Assembly (NCBI RefSeq): GCF_001546855.1
Contig: NZ_KQ958201.1
Coordinates: 9,189 to 63,923 of the forward strand
Reading direction: 5' to 3'
Source of the DNA: Megasphaera sp. MJR8396C
Lineage (GTDB): Bacteria > Bacillota > Negativicutes > Veillonellales > Megasphaeraceae
Length of the DNA stretch: 54,735 bases
The translations under genes and the position numbers were made by a program. Shown in pieces: positions 1 to 7,379 of the stretch. The first letter of the stretch is position 1. Every line of letters begins with the position of its first letter. The notes under the pieces were generated by a model. The model saw nothing but the letters and a program-made list of their open reading frames with translations. It was not told the DNA's origin and ran no database searches.

Positions 1-593
1 CGCCCGTAACGGTCGTGTTATTCCCTAAAATGGTACTATTATTTCCATTCGACTTAGAGGAAATTCCGATGACGATACTATCCGTGCCGGTAGCGCCGTC
101 GTTTAAGTAGTTCGTACCGCTCCCCGTTTGAGAACTGTTAGTGGAGAAATAGTGAACCGAGCTGGAATCAAGTTGTGACTGAACACGTTTTAACTGCGCT
201 ACGTTCACGGCATCGGTATCAGCAAACCCGGCAGCAACGTTAGTAATCTGGCGGGTATAACCACTGGTGCCACCACCGACCGATATGGCTGCCCGCGTTG
301 CTTTCCATGTACTCGTAGTGTCCGTGGAAGCGGCATTCGTAGACGGATCATAACCTACTACACCAGCTGCCGTATTGGCTACAGAATCCGAACCCAAGGC
401 TACGCCATTGGATTCTGAGGCATTGGTATTGACGCCGATAGCCGTTGCATTCTTCCCAGTTACTATGCTCTTAAATCCCAGGGCCATGGCATTTTCTTCT
501 TGAGCTTGAGCCCTAGAACCAATAGCCATAGCATTTTTCCCGGTCACAATCGTTCTGGGCAAACTCATTGGATCATTGGCACCAATACCAATG
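1..593 (-). pseudogene. Frame-shifted continuation of the trimeric autotransporter; runs off the window
   Basis: If one G is removed from the 594-601 tract, translation continues without a stop from the upstream head to base 1. It begins GGIGIGANDPMSLPRTIVTG, then gives more YadA-type repeats (KNAMAIGSRA, NATAIGVN, GVALGSD) and a second neck motif DTDAVNVAQLKRVQ near 195-230. I translated this frame by hand across all 593 bases and found no stop. The beta-barrel anchor must lie beyond the left edge. It is the same gene as the upstream part, either switched off by slippage or broken by a one-base read error. Confidence 0.85.
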
Positions 594-3191
594 CCCCCCC
601 CATGCATTGACATTGACACCATTACCGATAGCTACGGCTTTGTCACCTTTAGCCGTTATATAGTTACCTAAGGCAATACGCCATTCTCCGCCAGTATACA
701 AATCACCTAAAATATTATTTGCGTGCCCGAAGGATGTCCCTCGCGCTTGTACTACCGAATTGGTACCGATGACAACACTGCCGCCACTTACCGTATTCGT
801 CAACCCGACAGCCACATTTTGGTCACTACCAGAATTATTCTTCGTATAATCCCAATTATTACCATTTTGCACGGCCGTATAGCCGACTAAGTTGCCGACG
901 CCGAGAACGGTATTCTGCTCACCGAATACCTTAGTAAGCTTATTGTCACCATTATTGTAGTCCGTTGCAAAAATGGCGTTATGCGTGCCGTCGGCTTCGA
1001 TGCTATGACCGACGACGATGCTGTTGTTTCTGCCATTCTTAACGCCCGTAACGGTCGTGTTATTCCCTAAAACGGTACTGTTGACTCCGTCTGACTTAGA
1101 AGAAATCCCGATAACGATGCTGTCTGTACCGGCAGCGCCATCATTAGCGTAGTTTGTGTCGGCCGCTGTTTTCGAACTCTTGGTGGAGAAGTAATGAATC
1201 GAATTGGCATCAACTCTCGTTGCAAGGTTCTTTAACTGTGCCACGTTGACCGCATCCGTATCAACGGTACCAGCCGCCACGTTAGTAATCTGACGGGTTT
1301 TAACATTAGCGCTATCGGTGCTGTCACCAACAGAAACAGCAGCTAAAGTCGATTTCCAAGTACTCGTTGTATCTGTGGAAGCTGCTTTCGTAGACGGATC
1401 ATAGCCAGCTACACCGGACGCCGTGTTTGCTACCGCTTCAGCACCTAAGGCCACACCGCCACTTTGCGTTACATCAGTGTTATAGCCGAGCATAACGGCA
1501 TTCTCGATATTTTTCGTATTTGATTTAAGCGGTACTTGTTCTTTAATTGTATAGGTAACAGTTCTATCATCCATTCCCTTAACCTTAAAGGTATATTCTT
1601 TTTCCACATCTTTTTCTTCGGATGCCATAGAACCTAAGATAACATTTCGTTTACCACCATCAAGCACGTGATAGTCACCGATAATTACATTATCTTCACC
1701 ATTTGTTATCGTATTTCCTGTACCTACGATAGATGTTCGATTAATCTTCGATCCTGTATTAGCATAACCATTTACGGTATTATAAGCGCTTACATTATTT
1801 TCTTCCCCTTGCAAATTATTATATGTCCCTAAAATCTGCGAACGAATCGCATAATCTGAGGTATTGCTGTTACCTACTACAGATACAGCCCCACTATTAT
1901 TTGCCAAGAGCTCTTTCAGGGCAGAGCGAATATTATCATAACCAATATTTCCCGTAGAAGCGTTAAGTCCATAATAAGTAGCTGCTCCGTAAGCCTCAAA
2001 TGCCCACTGCTGAGTCATTGCTTTATCTATAGGCCCTGTAGAATTACTTACTGTATTAGCCCCTCCTACAATCATAGTACCAAAGGCACCAGACGTCTTA
2101 TTAGAAGTACCGGTAATACTATTACCCAATGCATCTATTAAGCTATCAGTACCTTTATTTTCAATCGTATTAAAAGCTCCATATACAGATGCAAATTGAC
2201 CACTTATATCCCACGAGGAAGGACCACTTTCACTATAGTTGATGATGGATCGAGGGCCCATTACGGTTTGAAATAATCCATTAGCTTCAGAATAATTCCC
2301 GATAACGACACCTTCGCCGGCTAGATTAGAAGTATGATAACCGATAACAATACTACTTCTCCCTACCTGATACCTTTCCATTTCATTGCCATACGGGTCA
2401 GTAACTTGTGTATCCCGTTCAGCCGGTGATAAAGAACCGATAACGATAGACTCAGCAATGGTATCAATGTTCTGATTATCTCCGATAACAATGCCGGCAG
2501 TAGGGCCACCGGCTGATGCCGTATCATAATCCGCCTTATTATTATTACCGATAACCGTTAATGCATCCCATTCATTGCGATAGGTAGATGTGTTTTTTAT
2601 CAGATTGCCACGTCCAATAGTTAAATCAGAGATATTATATTCACGACCTTCAGGATGACCATAATCAGTAACAGTCCCATTATCACGTCCGATTATCGTA
2701 TTATTGTCGCCGATAACGTGTTGTTTCCGGCTGCCTCGAATCTCATTATTATTCCCCATAATACGAACATCAACGCTCGGTGCCGGAGCATCCTTAGTCC
2801 CATTATCAGCATAAAAGGTATCAGATACGGTATTGTTATTGCCGACAATATTAGCATTATTACTGTTTTCAACTTTATTGGTATTGCCAAGGACATTCGC
2901 ATCTTCACTGCCGGTCACAGTGTTTTCCGTTCCTACGACGCGAGCCGTTTTATCATCGGTCACGGTATTCGTCGTGCCCGTCGCCGTACCGCTGTCGACG
3001 ACAATATTATCTGCTGCATAGGAAGACATCCACATGCCAGACACGCCCAGTCCTGCCAACACCATGGCAGCTAAAGCCGTTTTTTTCACGACACTGCCGC
3101 TCTGGCTCTTGGTACGACTTTTGGCCATTTCCGATACGACGACGTAGCAATGTTTGGCCCGACTCCAAATGACACGATAAATCTTGTTCAT
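573..3191 (-). CDS. Trimeric autotransporter adhesin (YadA/Hia type), N-terminal part, stops early after a poly-G tract
   Basis: Surface adhesin of the type Vc secretion family, exported to the outer membrane as a trimer. The chosen start (MNKIYRVIW, 3191) has AAGGAG seven bases upstream; an in-frame ATG 18 bases earlier precedes that ribosome site and is rejected. Residues 1-60 form an extended signal peptide (ESPR motif MNKIYRVIWSRAKHCYVVVS, then a hydrophobic core). The rest is a YadA-like head of short repeats such as NANIVGNNNTV and SIVIG, with a neck/stalk motif DTDAVNVAQLKNL near 1230-1260. No C-terminal beta-barrel anchor is reached: eight G at 594-601 put the ribosome into a frame that stops at 573. 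The other frame continues the repeats to base 1, so as written the product is truncated and unanchored. Confidence 0.9.
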   Translation of the reverse strand: MNKIYRVIWSRAKHCYVVVSEMAKSRTKSQSGSVVKKTALAAMVLAGLGVSGMWMSSYAADNIVVDSGTATGTTNTVTDDKTARVVGTENTVTGSEDANVLGNTNKVENSNNANIVGNNNTVSDTFYADNGTKDAPAPSVDVRIMGNNNEIRGSRKQHVIGDNNTIIGRDNGTVTDYGHPEGREYNISDLTIGRGNLIKNTSTYRNEWDALTVIGNNNKADYDTASAGGPTAGIVIGDNQNIDTIAESIVIGSLSPAERDTQVTDPYGNEMERYQVGRSSIVIGYHTSNLAGEGVVIGNYSEANGLFQTVMGPRSIINYSESGPSSWDISGQFASVYGAFNTIENKGTDSLIDALGNSITGTSNKTSGAFGTMIVGGANTVSNSTGPIDKAMTQQWAFEAYGAATYYGLNASTGNIGYDNIRSALKELLANNSGAVSVVGNSNTSDYAIRSQILGTYNNLQGEENNVSAYNTVNGYANTGSKINRTSIVGTGNTITNGEDNVIIGDYHVLDGGKRNVILGSMASEEKDVEKEYTFKVKGMDDRTVTYTIKEQVPLKSNTKNIENAVMLGYNTDVTQSGGVALGAEAVANTASGVAGYDPSTKAASTDTTSTWKSTLAAVSVGDSTDSANVKTRQITNVAAGTVDTDAVNVAQLKNLATRVDANSIHYFSTKSSKTAADTNYANDGAAGTDSIVIGISSKSDGVNSTVLGNNTTVTGVKNGRNNSIVVGHSIEADGTHNAIFATDYNNGDNKLTKVFGEQNTVLGVGNLVGYTAVQNGNNWDYTKNNSGSDQNVAVGLTNTVSGGSVVIGTNSVVQARGTSFGHANNILGDLYTGGEWRIALGNYITAKGDKAVAIGNGVNVNAWGGHWYWCQ
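594..601 (-). repeat. Poly-G8 tract, probable phase-variation switch
   Basis: Eight consecutive C on the plus strand (G on the coding strand) inside the autotransporter. The adhesin frame is open on both sides but in different registers; 7 or 10 G would join them. Homopolymeric G tracts within surface-protein genes are a classic slipped-strand phase-variation device. Confidence 0.75.
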
Positions 3192-3363
3192 AAAAAAGCT
3201 CCTTCCCATTCCGTTATTATTTTCACTTTATATCATAAGTATATATAAATTATAAAAAATAGTAAAGTTTGTTATTATTCTGTCATTTATATATTATTTT
3301 TAAGTCATTTTACTCGTCATCAAAGGCCATTATCTAATTACTTTTACTTTCCCCATATTTCGC

Positions 3364-3413
3364 AAAAAAAGAACGACAGAAAAATCACGATTGTCCGTGA
3401 CGATTCTGTCGTT
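3364..3413 (-). terminator. Rho-independent terminator downstream of the split TetR gene
   Basis: AACGACAGA (3372-3380) pairs with TCTGTCGTT (3405-3413). Read on the minus strand, the stem is followed by CTTTTTTT. It would end transcripts leaving the TetR 3' half or the tnpB element. Confidence 0.75.
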
Positions 3414-3485
3414 ATCTCTTATATATTCTATTTTTACCTTACATAACCATATAAAAAGAAGCACGTTCTAAATCCACGAACTGTT

Positions 3486-3944
3486 TTAACTCCATTTTTC
3501 ACATTTCAGCCCATTTAGAATAAATTGCAAGATTATTTTTTGCAGTCGATACCACTCGTTTTCTTTTAAGGCCAATAAATTTCGGTTAACAGCACTGCTT
3601 CCATTAACGATAAATTTAAAAAGAAGTTCTGCCTCGTCTTGTCTCATATCCAGCTCTTTCATAAGCACGGGAACGATTTTAGGGCTTTCATGCTGATAGA
3701 TTTTTTCAACGATAATCGGAGCTACATCCATATCCTTTACAAGAAAGCGATAGTCTTCAAGTTCCAAATATTTATGGCATGGAGGGAAAAGAGACCGGTC
3801 TTTCGGTAATTCTTCATCATCCGTTTGGCTTAACATGGTTTGCAATTTTTTGAGAGAGAATTTCTTTTCCTTGGGCGTCATATGATCAATGAGCTGCAGA
3901 CTATCGTTGATAATTTCCTCTAATAAGTCATCAATCGTATTGTA
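3486..3944 (-). pseudogene. TetR-family regulator, 3' half (ligand-binding part), cut off by the IS
   Basis: An open frame reaches back to 3998, but its first 18 codons (MYQTSQESPDSISG) are only a reading of the IS right end. The genuine segment begins YNTIDDLLEEIIND and runs 152 residues to the stop. Joining it to the TetR N-terminal half at 5448-5621 restores the same frame: GTFYLN followed by YNTIDD, the usual TetR transition from the recognition helix to helix 4. The joined protein would be about 210 residues, normal for TetR. No start or ribosome site belongs to this half, so it is probably not made as a working regulator. Confidence 0.85.
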
Positions 3945-4080
3945 GTTTGAACCTCTCCCGCTTATAGAATCGGGAGATTCTTGAGAAGTTTGATACATGG
4001 ACTAACGCCTAACAACATATCCCGAAGGAGTTTACTGTCAGGATATCCTTATTCTCAAGGGGCTGTCCAAAAGCCCTCTA
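3945..4080 (-). ncRNA. Candidate omega RNA (TnpB guide RNA) spanning tnpB 3' end and IS right end
   Basis: In TnpB systems the guide scaffold overlaps the 3' end of tnpB and the IS right end, and the guide is the flanking host DNA. Here only 93 bases separate the tnpB stop from the IS boundary; they contain a GC-rich terminal hairpin (3955-3976) followed by AGGTTCAAAC. The present guide would therefore start TACAATACGATTGATGAC, inside the TetR 3' half. The 5' limit given is a guess. Confidence 0.45.
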
Positions 4081-5294
4081 CACAGTTCTTCGTAATCGAA
4101 GTTCTGCTTACTTTTTCTGAGTATGTTGGCCGCACCGTTTACGTCGGCGTTAGCCATCCTGCCATCGGCAAATTGGTACAGGCCGCGATGGACCCGTTTC
4201 CCGCTGAAAGCTCCTGTATACGGTTGTTCAGGCTTGTAGACAGGAATCTCGTCTAAATCCAAGCAGCTTGCCGTGGAAGTGTACGATTCTTCCTGCTCGA
4301 TGTACTTCATGCCGTATCGCTCGCAAAGCCCTTTCAATGTCTCACGCAGATTGCCAAAGGGAATTTGCGTGAACTGCTGATTGGTAATCTTCCCAAGATT
4401 CATGCTGCGCTTGAAATCGCCATTGTAGCCGCAAACGATGGTGCCGATACGGTGTTCCATGCAATAGTTGATGATGTAGCGGGCAACCTTGCGGATATAG
4501 TCTTGTGTCCGATGATTACGTTTCCGAGTCAAAACATAGAGTCTATGCGTTTTCTTCTGCCCTTGCTTGTTGGCGATACCTTGATAGTAGGCTTTCTGCT
4601 TGTTCCAATACTGGTTAATTGATTTCAGTTTACGTCCGTCCATGATGAACGCCGTCCCGGTATTGGTTACACAGGTTGCCAGATTTTCAAGGCCAATGTC
4701 GATAGCCAGCACCTTGTCAACAGAAACGTCTTGAGGTTCTTCCTCTTGAAGATAGCAATACTGTATTTTAAAGTACACACCATTGTATATGGGGCAGATA
4801 CGGATTTCCTTGATGGTCTTGCCTTCAAGCCTTTTAGGAAATGGAATTTTGACCTGTTTACCGCCGTGCAGCTTGGAAAACTCTCTGCTCATAGGCACCG
4901 TCAGGAATCCTTTCTTGATATTTATGGCATTGGCGGACAGAATCAGATTGAACATACCGCCTTTTTCTCGATAGCGGGGCATCTTGATATCCTTGAAGCG
5001 ATATTCACCTGATTTTGCTTTCTTTATGAGATTGAAAAATGATTTAAAACTACGGTCAGCAACTTTTAATGTCTGCTGAGACACGCCAGCCTGGAGCAGT
5101 CCATAGTTTTCATTTTCTTTGCATACATGGTAGTTCTCCTCGTATTTCAGAAACTTTTTCTCTTGGAAATAGTATTGCCTGATATGATAGAGGGCCACGT
5201 TGTAGAGATTATTGCTGTACTGGCACATTTCCCGTAGGATGGAGTATTCTTCTTTGGAAAGGCCTCTTATGACATTTGATTGGGTTAGATACAT
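4038..5294 (-). CDS. tnpB: TnpB-family RNA-guided nuclease-like protein (IS605 OrfB), 418 aa
   Basis: RuvC-like protein of IS200/IS605 elements; family members cut DNA with an omega RNA guide. Start at 5294 with AGGAGGTGACAAA directly upstream. An N-terminal helical part (1-200) is followed by RuvC I with LAIDIGLENLATCVTN (Asp), a central strand IVCGYNGDFKRS, and RuvC III ADVNGAANIL (Asp). Two things are unusual. The usual RuvC II glutamate motif (IEDL) is replaced by CGYN, and the four-cysteine zinc finger is absent; in its place is EQEESYTSTASCLDLDEIP. I recall a TnpB subgroup with EESYTSKAS at this point in which the glutamate may have moved; that reading is inference. The gene is full length and unbroken. 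Confidence 0.9.
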   Translation of the reverse strand: MYLTQSNVIRGLSKEEYSILREMCQYSNNLYNVALYHIRQYYFQEKKFLKYEENYHVCKENENYGLLQAGVSQQTLKVADRSFKSFFNLIKKAKSGEYRFKDIKMPRYREKGGMFNLILSANAINIKKGFLTVPMSREFSKLHGGKQVKIPFPKRLEGKTIKEIRICPIYNGVYFKIQYCYLQEEEPQDVSVDKVLAIDIGLENLATCVTNTGTAFIMDGRKLKSINQYWNKQKAYYQGIANKQGQKKTHRLYVLTRKRNHRTQDYIRKVARYIINYCMEHRIGTIVCGYNGDFKRSMNLGKITNQQFTQIPFGNLRETLKGLCERYGMKYIEQEESYTSTASCLDLDEIPVYKPEQPYTGAFSGKRVHRGLYQFADGRMANADVNGAANILRKSKQNFDYEELCRGLLDSPLRIRIS

Positions 5295-5310
5295 TTTGTC
5301 ACCTCCTTTT

Positions 5311-5370
5311 CTAGTATATACTAACTATATACTAGAAAATCCACGTAGACAAGACTATCCACGTGGATTT
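5311..5370. repeat. Two perfect 10-bp inverted repeats at the IS left end / tnpB promoter region
   Basis: CTAGTATATA (5311-5320) pairs with TATATACTAG (5326-5335) around a 5-base loop just upstream of the tnpB ribosome site. AAATCCACGT (5337-5346) pairs with ACGTGGATTT (5361-5370). They could be the transposase-recognised left-end hairpins, a transcription brake or an operator. Confidence 0.7.
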
Positions 5371-5447
5371 GTGGTTCTCGTGGGCATCGAGCCTACTCAA
5401 CCACCCACCATTCATCCCCCACCTAAGAGGAAGGAGTCTTCTGGAGG

Positions 5448-5621
5448 GTTAAGATAAAAGGTACCTCTGGCAATATGCGCTTCTCGGCAAAGAACGGTAA
5501 TGCGAATGTCCCGAAAGGCTTTCGTTTTCAGCATAAGCAATAACGTGTTTTTTATATGGTTTCGAGTATAGTCCGATAGTTGTCGTTTAGTTTCTGTCTT
5601 TTTATTTCCGCTTTGAGTCAA
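5448..5621 (-). pseudogene. TetR-family regulator, 5' half (DNA-binding domain), truncated by the IS
   Basis: The N-terminal helix-turn-helix of a TetR repressor: YTRNHIKNTLLLMLKTKAF, then ITVLCREAHIARGTFYLN, after which the frame enters the IS and stops at 5412. The preferred start is a TTG at 5621 with AAGGA seven bases upstream; an ATG at 5648 is possible but has no good ribosome site. The gene faces away from the YcaC-like hydrolase at 5871, the usual arrangement for a repressor and its target, so the insertion probably relieved repression. Confidence 0.85.
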
Positions 5622-5707
5622 TGTGAATTTCCTTACTGTTGAAATCATAGATAGATTATTATCTTTTATTTTATCACGGTGGCTATGGTTTCTGTGGAAA
5701 TCCTATT

Positions 5708-5790
5708 TAACTCTAGACACATTTCAATTTCTGTATATTCTTTTAGCAGCCTTTAATCTAACTATAGACATATTTCAATTTCTGTATATT
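5708..5790. promoter_or_regulatory. Tandem 32-base direct repeat between the TetR gene and the YcaC-like gene, possible operator pair
   Basis: Bases 5708-5739 and 5759-5790 match at 30 of 32 positions; both contain ATTTCAATTTCTGTATATT. The start-to-start distance is 51 bases, close to five helical turns, which would place both on the same DNA face. Candidate sites for the now broken TetR protein or duplicated promoter elements. Confidence 0.6.
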
Positions 5791-5870
5791 GTTTTCGAAT
5801 ATATCGGTCATTATAATAAATGCGTAAGGTATATTTGTTAATGGTGGTTTTAGACGAAAGGAGATTAAAA

Positions 5871-6554
5871 ATGGAACTTTACAAAAACTTCGACGGAAAA
5901 GCCCCAATGATTGACGTTAATGATGCTGCCATGTTGCTCATTGACCACCAAAGCGGTTTATTCCAATGTATTAACGACGTTGATTTCCTACGCATTCGTG
6001 ACCGAGCCATTGCCTTAGCTGAAGCGGCAACGTTAGTGAATATGCCAGTTATTACCACCGCTTCTGTCCCCCAAGGACCAAACGGTCCCTTGATTCCGGA
6101 AATCCATGAAGCAGCTCCCCATGCGGTATATGTCGCTCGCCGCGGCGAAGTGAATTCTTGGGATTGCAAAGAATTCGTAGACGCCGTAAAAGCAACCGGT
6201 AAAAAGACCTTAATCATCGCCGGTACGGTAACAAGCGTTTGCATGGCATTGCCGGCCCTTTCTGCTGTCAATGAAGGATATCGTGTATTTGCCGTCCCCG
6301 ACGCGTCCGGTACGTATGCACCCGAAGCCGCTATCGCTACCATGATGCGTCTTACCCAGGCTGGCGTCGTTATAACTGACGCCGGTGCTGTATTGGCAGA
6401 ATTGCAGCGCACATGGCATACGCCACAAGCCGACGCCTGGGCTCAGATTTGGGGCCGTATTTTCACAAACTATCGCCTGCTGTTAGAAAGTTATGCGAAA
6501 GCCGTAGAAGTAGTGAAAACAGGTGAACCGCTGGATAATGAACGGGAAGATTAA
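5871..6554 (+). CDS. Isochorismatase-superfamily hydrolase, YcaC-like
   Basis: Cysteine hydrolase of the isochorismatase/nicotinamidase fold, closest in recalled sequence to E. coli YcaC (shared runs NDAA, LLIDHQSGL, GPNGPL, NSWD, FVDAVKATGKK, LIIAGTVTSVC, ASGTY); the physiological substrate of YcaC is unknown. Start at 5871 is set by AAAGGAG eight bases upstream; the frame opens earlier at 5820 without a ribosome site. Asp in LLIDHQSG and Cys in TVTSVCMALPA are the expected catalytic residues. The protein is 227 residues, slightly longer than YcaC. It stands alone, followed by a terminator, and is divergent from the interrupted TetR gene, its likely former regulator. Confidence 0.85.
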   Translation: MELYKNFDGKAPMIDVNDAAMLLIDHQSGLFQCINDVDFLRIRDRAIALAEAATLVNMPVITTASVPQGPNGPLIPEIHEAAPHAVYVARRGEVNSWDCKEFVDAVKATGKKTLIIAGTVTSVCMALPALSAVNEGYRVFAVPDASGTYAPEAAIATMMRLTQAGVVITDAGAVLAELQRTWHTPQADAWAQIWGRIFTNYRLLLESYAKAVEVVKTGEPLDNERED

Positions 6555-6604
6555 GCCTTTACCGCTCTCTAATTGATTTATAAAAGATAAGACCTCAATA
6601 AAGT

Positions 6605-6650
6605 AAGGCCGATGGAGCTAGTATGTACTAGGTCCGTCGGCCTTTTGTCT
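6605..6650 (+). terminator. Terminator after the YcaC-like gene
   Basis: AAGGCCGA (6605-6612) pairs with TCGGCCTT (6637-6644), followed by TTGTCTATTT. Inner bases extend the stem imperfectly. Confidence 0.75.
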
Positions 6651-6718
6651 ATTTCTATACGAAGAGTTATGCCTATGGATTTGCAGAAAGAACTTCTTTT
6701 TCCAAACATTCATGCCCT

Positions 6719-7306
6719 TTATTTTATGGACAGGCCTTCATCGGCATTGCGATTCCAATTGTATTCCATGCGTGTACAGATTTCGACGGCCTGCTCTTCT
6801 CCAAATCGATCGCCGATAAAGCCCAAGGCCATGTCGATACCGGCCGATACGCCGGCGGCGGTGTAAAACTTCCCGTCGTGAACCCAGCGCGACGGTTTCT
6901 CCCACTTCACTTCGGGGCGACAGCTGACGACCCAGTCGAAGGCCCGTTTATTCGACGTCGCCCGTTTGCCGTCCAAGGCTCCGGTCTTAGCGACGAGGGC
7001 CGCCCCGGTGCAGACACTAAGGACCAGTTCCGATTTATCGATAGCCTGCCCTAAGGCTTTGATGAATGCTTCATGATCGACTTCGGTCCGACTGCCCCAA
7101 CCGCCGGGAATCAGCAGGATGCCCCCTTCTTTGATCGTCGTCATAGGCTCCGTTTCCAGGCGGATGGACTGTTGATTGATGACGATGCCTCCGTCCAGGG
7201 ACACGAAATGAAGCTTAAAATCGTCGATGCTGCCGAGAACTTCGACTGGCCCAAAAGCATCGAGGGCCGTATAATCCTTATAAAGTACAACATAGATATC
7301 CTGCAT
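6719..7306 (-). CDS. DJ-1/PfpI family protein (class I glutamine amidotransferase-like)
   Basis: Member of the DJ-1/PfpI superfamily, whose members include isonitrile hydratases, chaperone-like glyoxalases and amidase-like regulators. The nucleophile elbow is SVCTGAALVA (Cys near residue 99), with an upstream PGGWGSR loop holding the glycine-rich turn and a conserved AGVSAGIDMAL near 151. Length 195 is normal for the isonitrile-hydratase-like branch, with no C-terminal AraC domain. The start has TAGGAGGTTTTACC just upstream. It lies 73 bp downstream of the OpuB-type transporter on the same strand and could be read through from that operon. The precise reaction cannot be told from sequence. 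Confidence 0.85.
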   Translation of the reverse strand: MQDIYVVLYKDYTALDAFGPVEVLGSIDDFKLHFVSLDGGIVINQQSIRLETEPMTTIKEGGILLIPGGWGSRTEVDHEAFIKALGQAIDKSELVLSVCTGAALVAKTGALDGKRATSNKRAFDWVVSCRPEVKWEKPSRWVHDGKFYTAAGVSAGIDMALGFIGDRFGEEQAVEICTRMEYNWNRNADEGLSIK

Positions 7307-7379
7307 GGTAAAACCTCCTATTGTTTCCTATGTTATTCAGACAGATGACTTATCCCAGCGTCTGAAGATCATGCCAGCC

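Larger units (their letters stand above)
1..1471 (-). repeat. Internal duplication in the adhesin: 1-420 resembles 1043-1471
   Basis: The segment encoding VGYDPS, ITNVAAG, DTDAVNVAQLK, HYFST, GTDSIVIGISS and LGNNTTVTG occurs twice, offset by about 1042 bases at one end and 1051 at the other. The difference is a three-codon indel next to ITNVAAG. Only the two end segments are duplicated; the sequence between belongs to the repeat unit. This points to head-stalk module amplification by recombination. Confidence 0.8.
3945..5447 (-). mobile_element. IS200/IS605-type element carrying tnpB only (IS1341-like), 1503 bp
   Basis: Boundaries come from repairing the interrupted TetR frame. The left end (5447) follows host sequence ending CTTAAC; the right end (3945) closes with GGTTCAAAC. 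The AAC shared by both edges leaves the exact junction uncertain by up to three bases. There is no target duplication, as expected of this family. Subterminal hairpins are visible: at the right end CTCCCG/CGGGAG (3955-3960 with 3971-3976), at the left end perfect inverted repeats at 5311-5335 and 5337-5370. There is no tnpA, so the element would depend on a transposase made elsewhere. Confidence 0.85.

Noticed and set aside
2655-3074. Long plus-strand frame inside the adhesin
   Set aside because: Antisense shadow of the repetitive adhesin; no ribosome site, composition follows the minus-strand codons.
3486-3998. A free-standing 170-residue gene
   Set aside because: Its first 18 codons are the IS right end; the rest is the TetR 3' half and joins in frame to 5448-5621.
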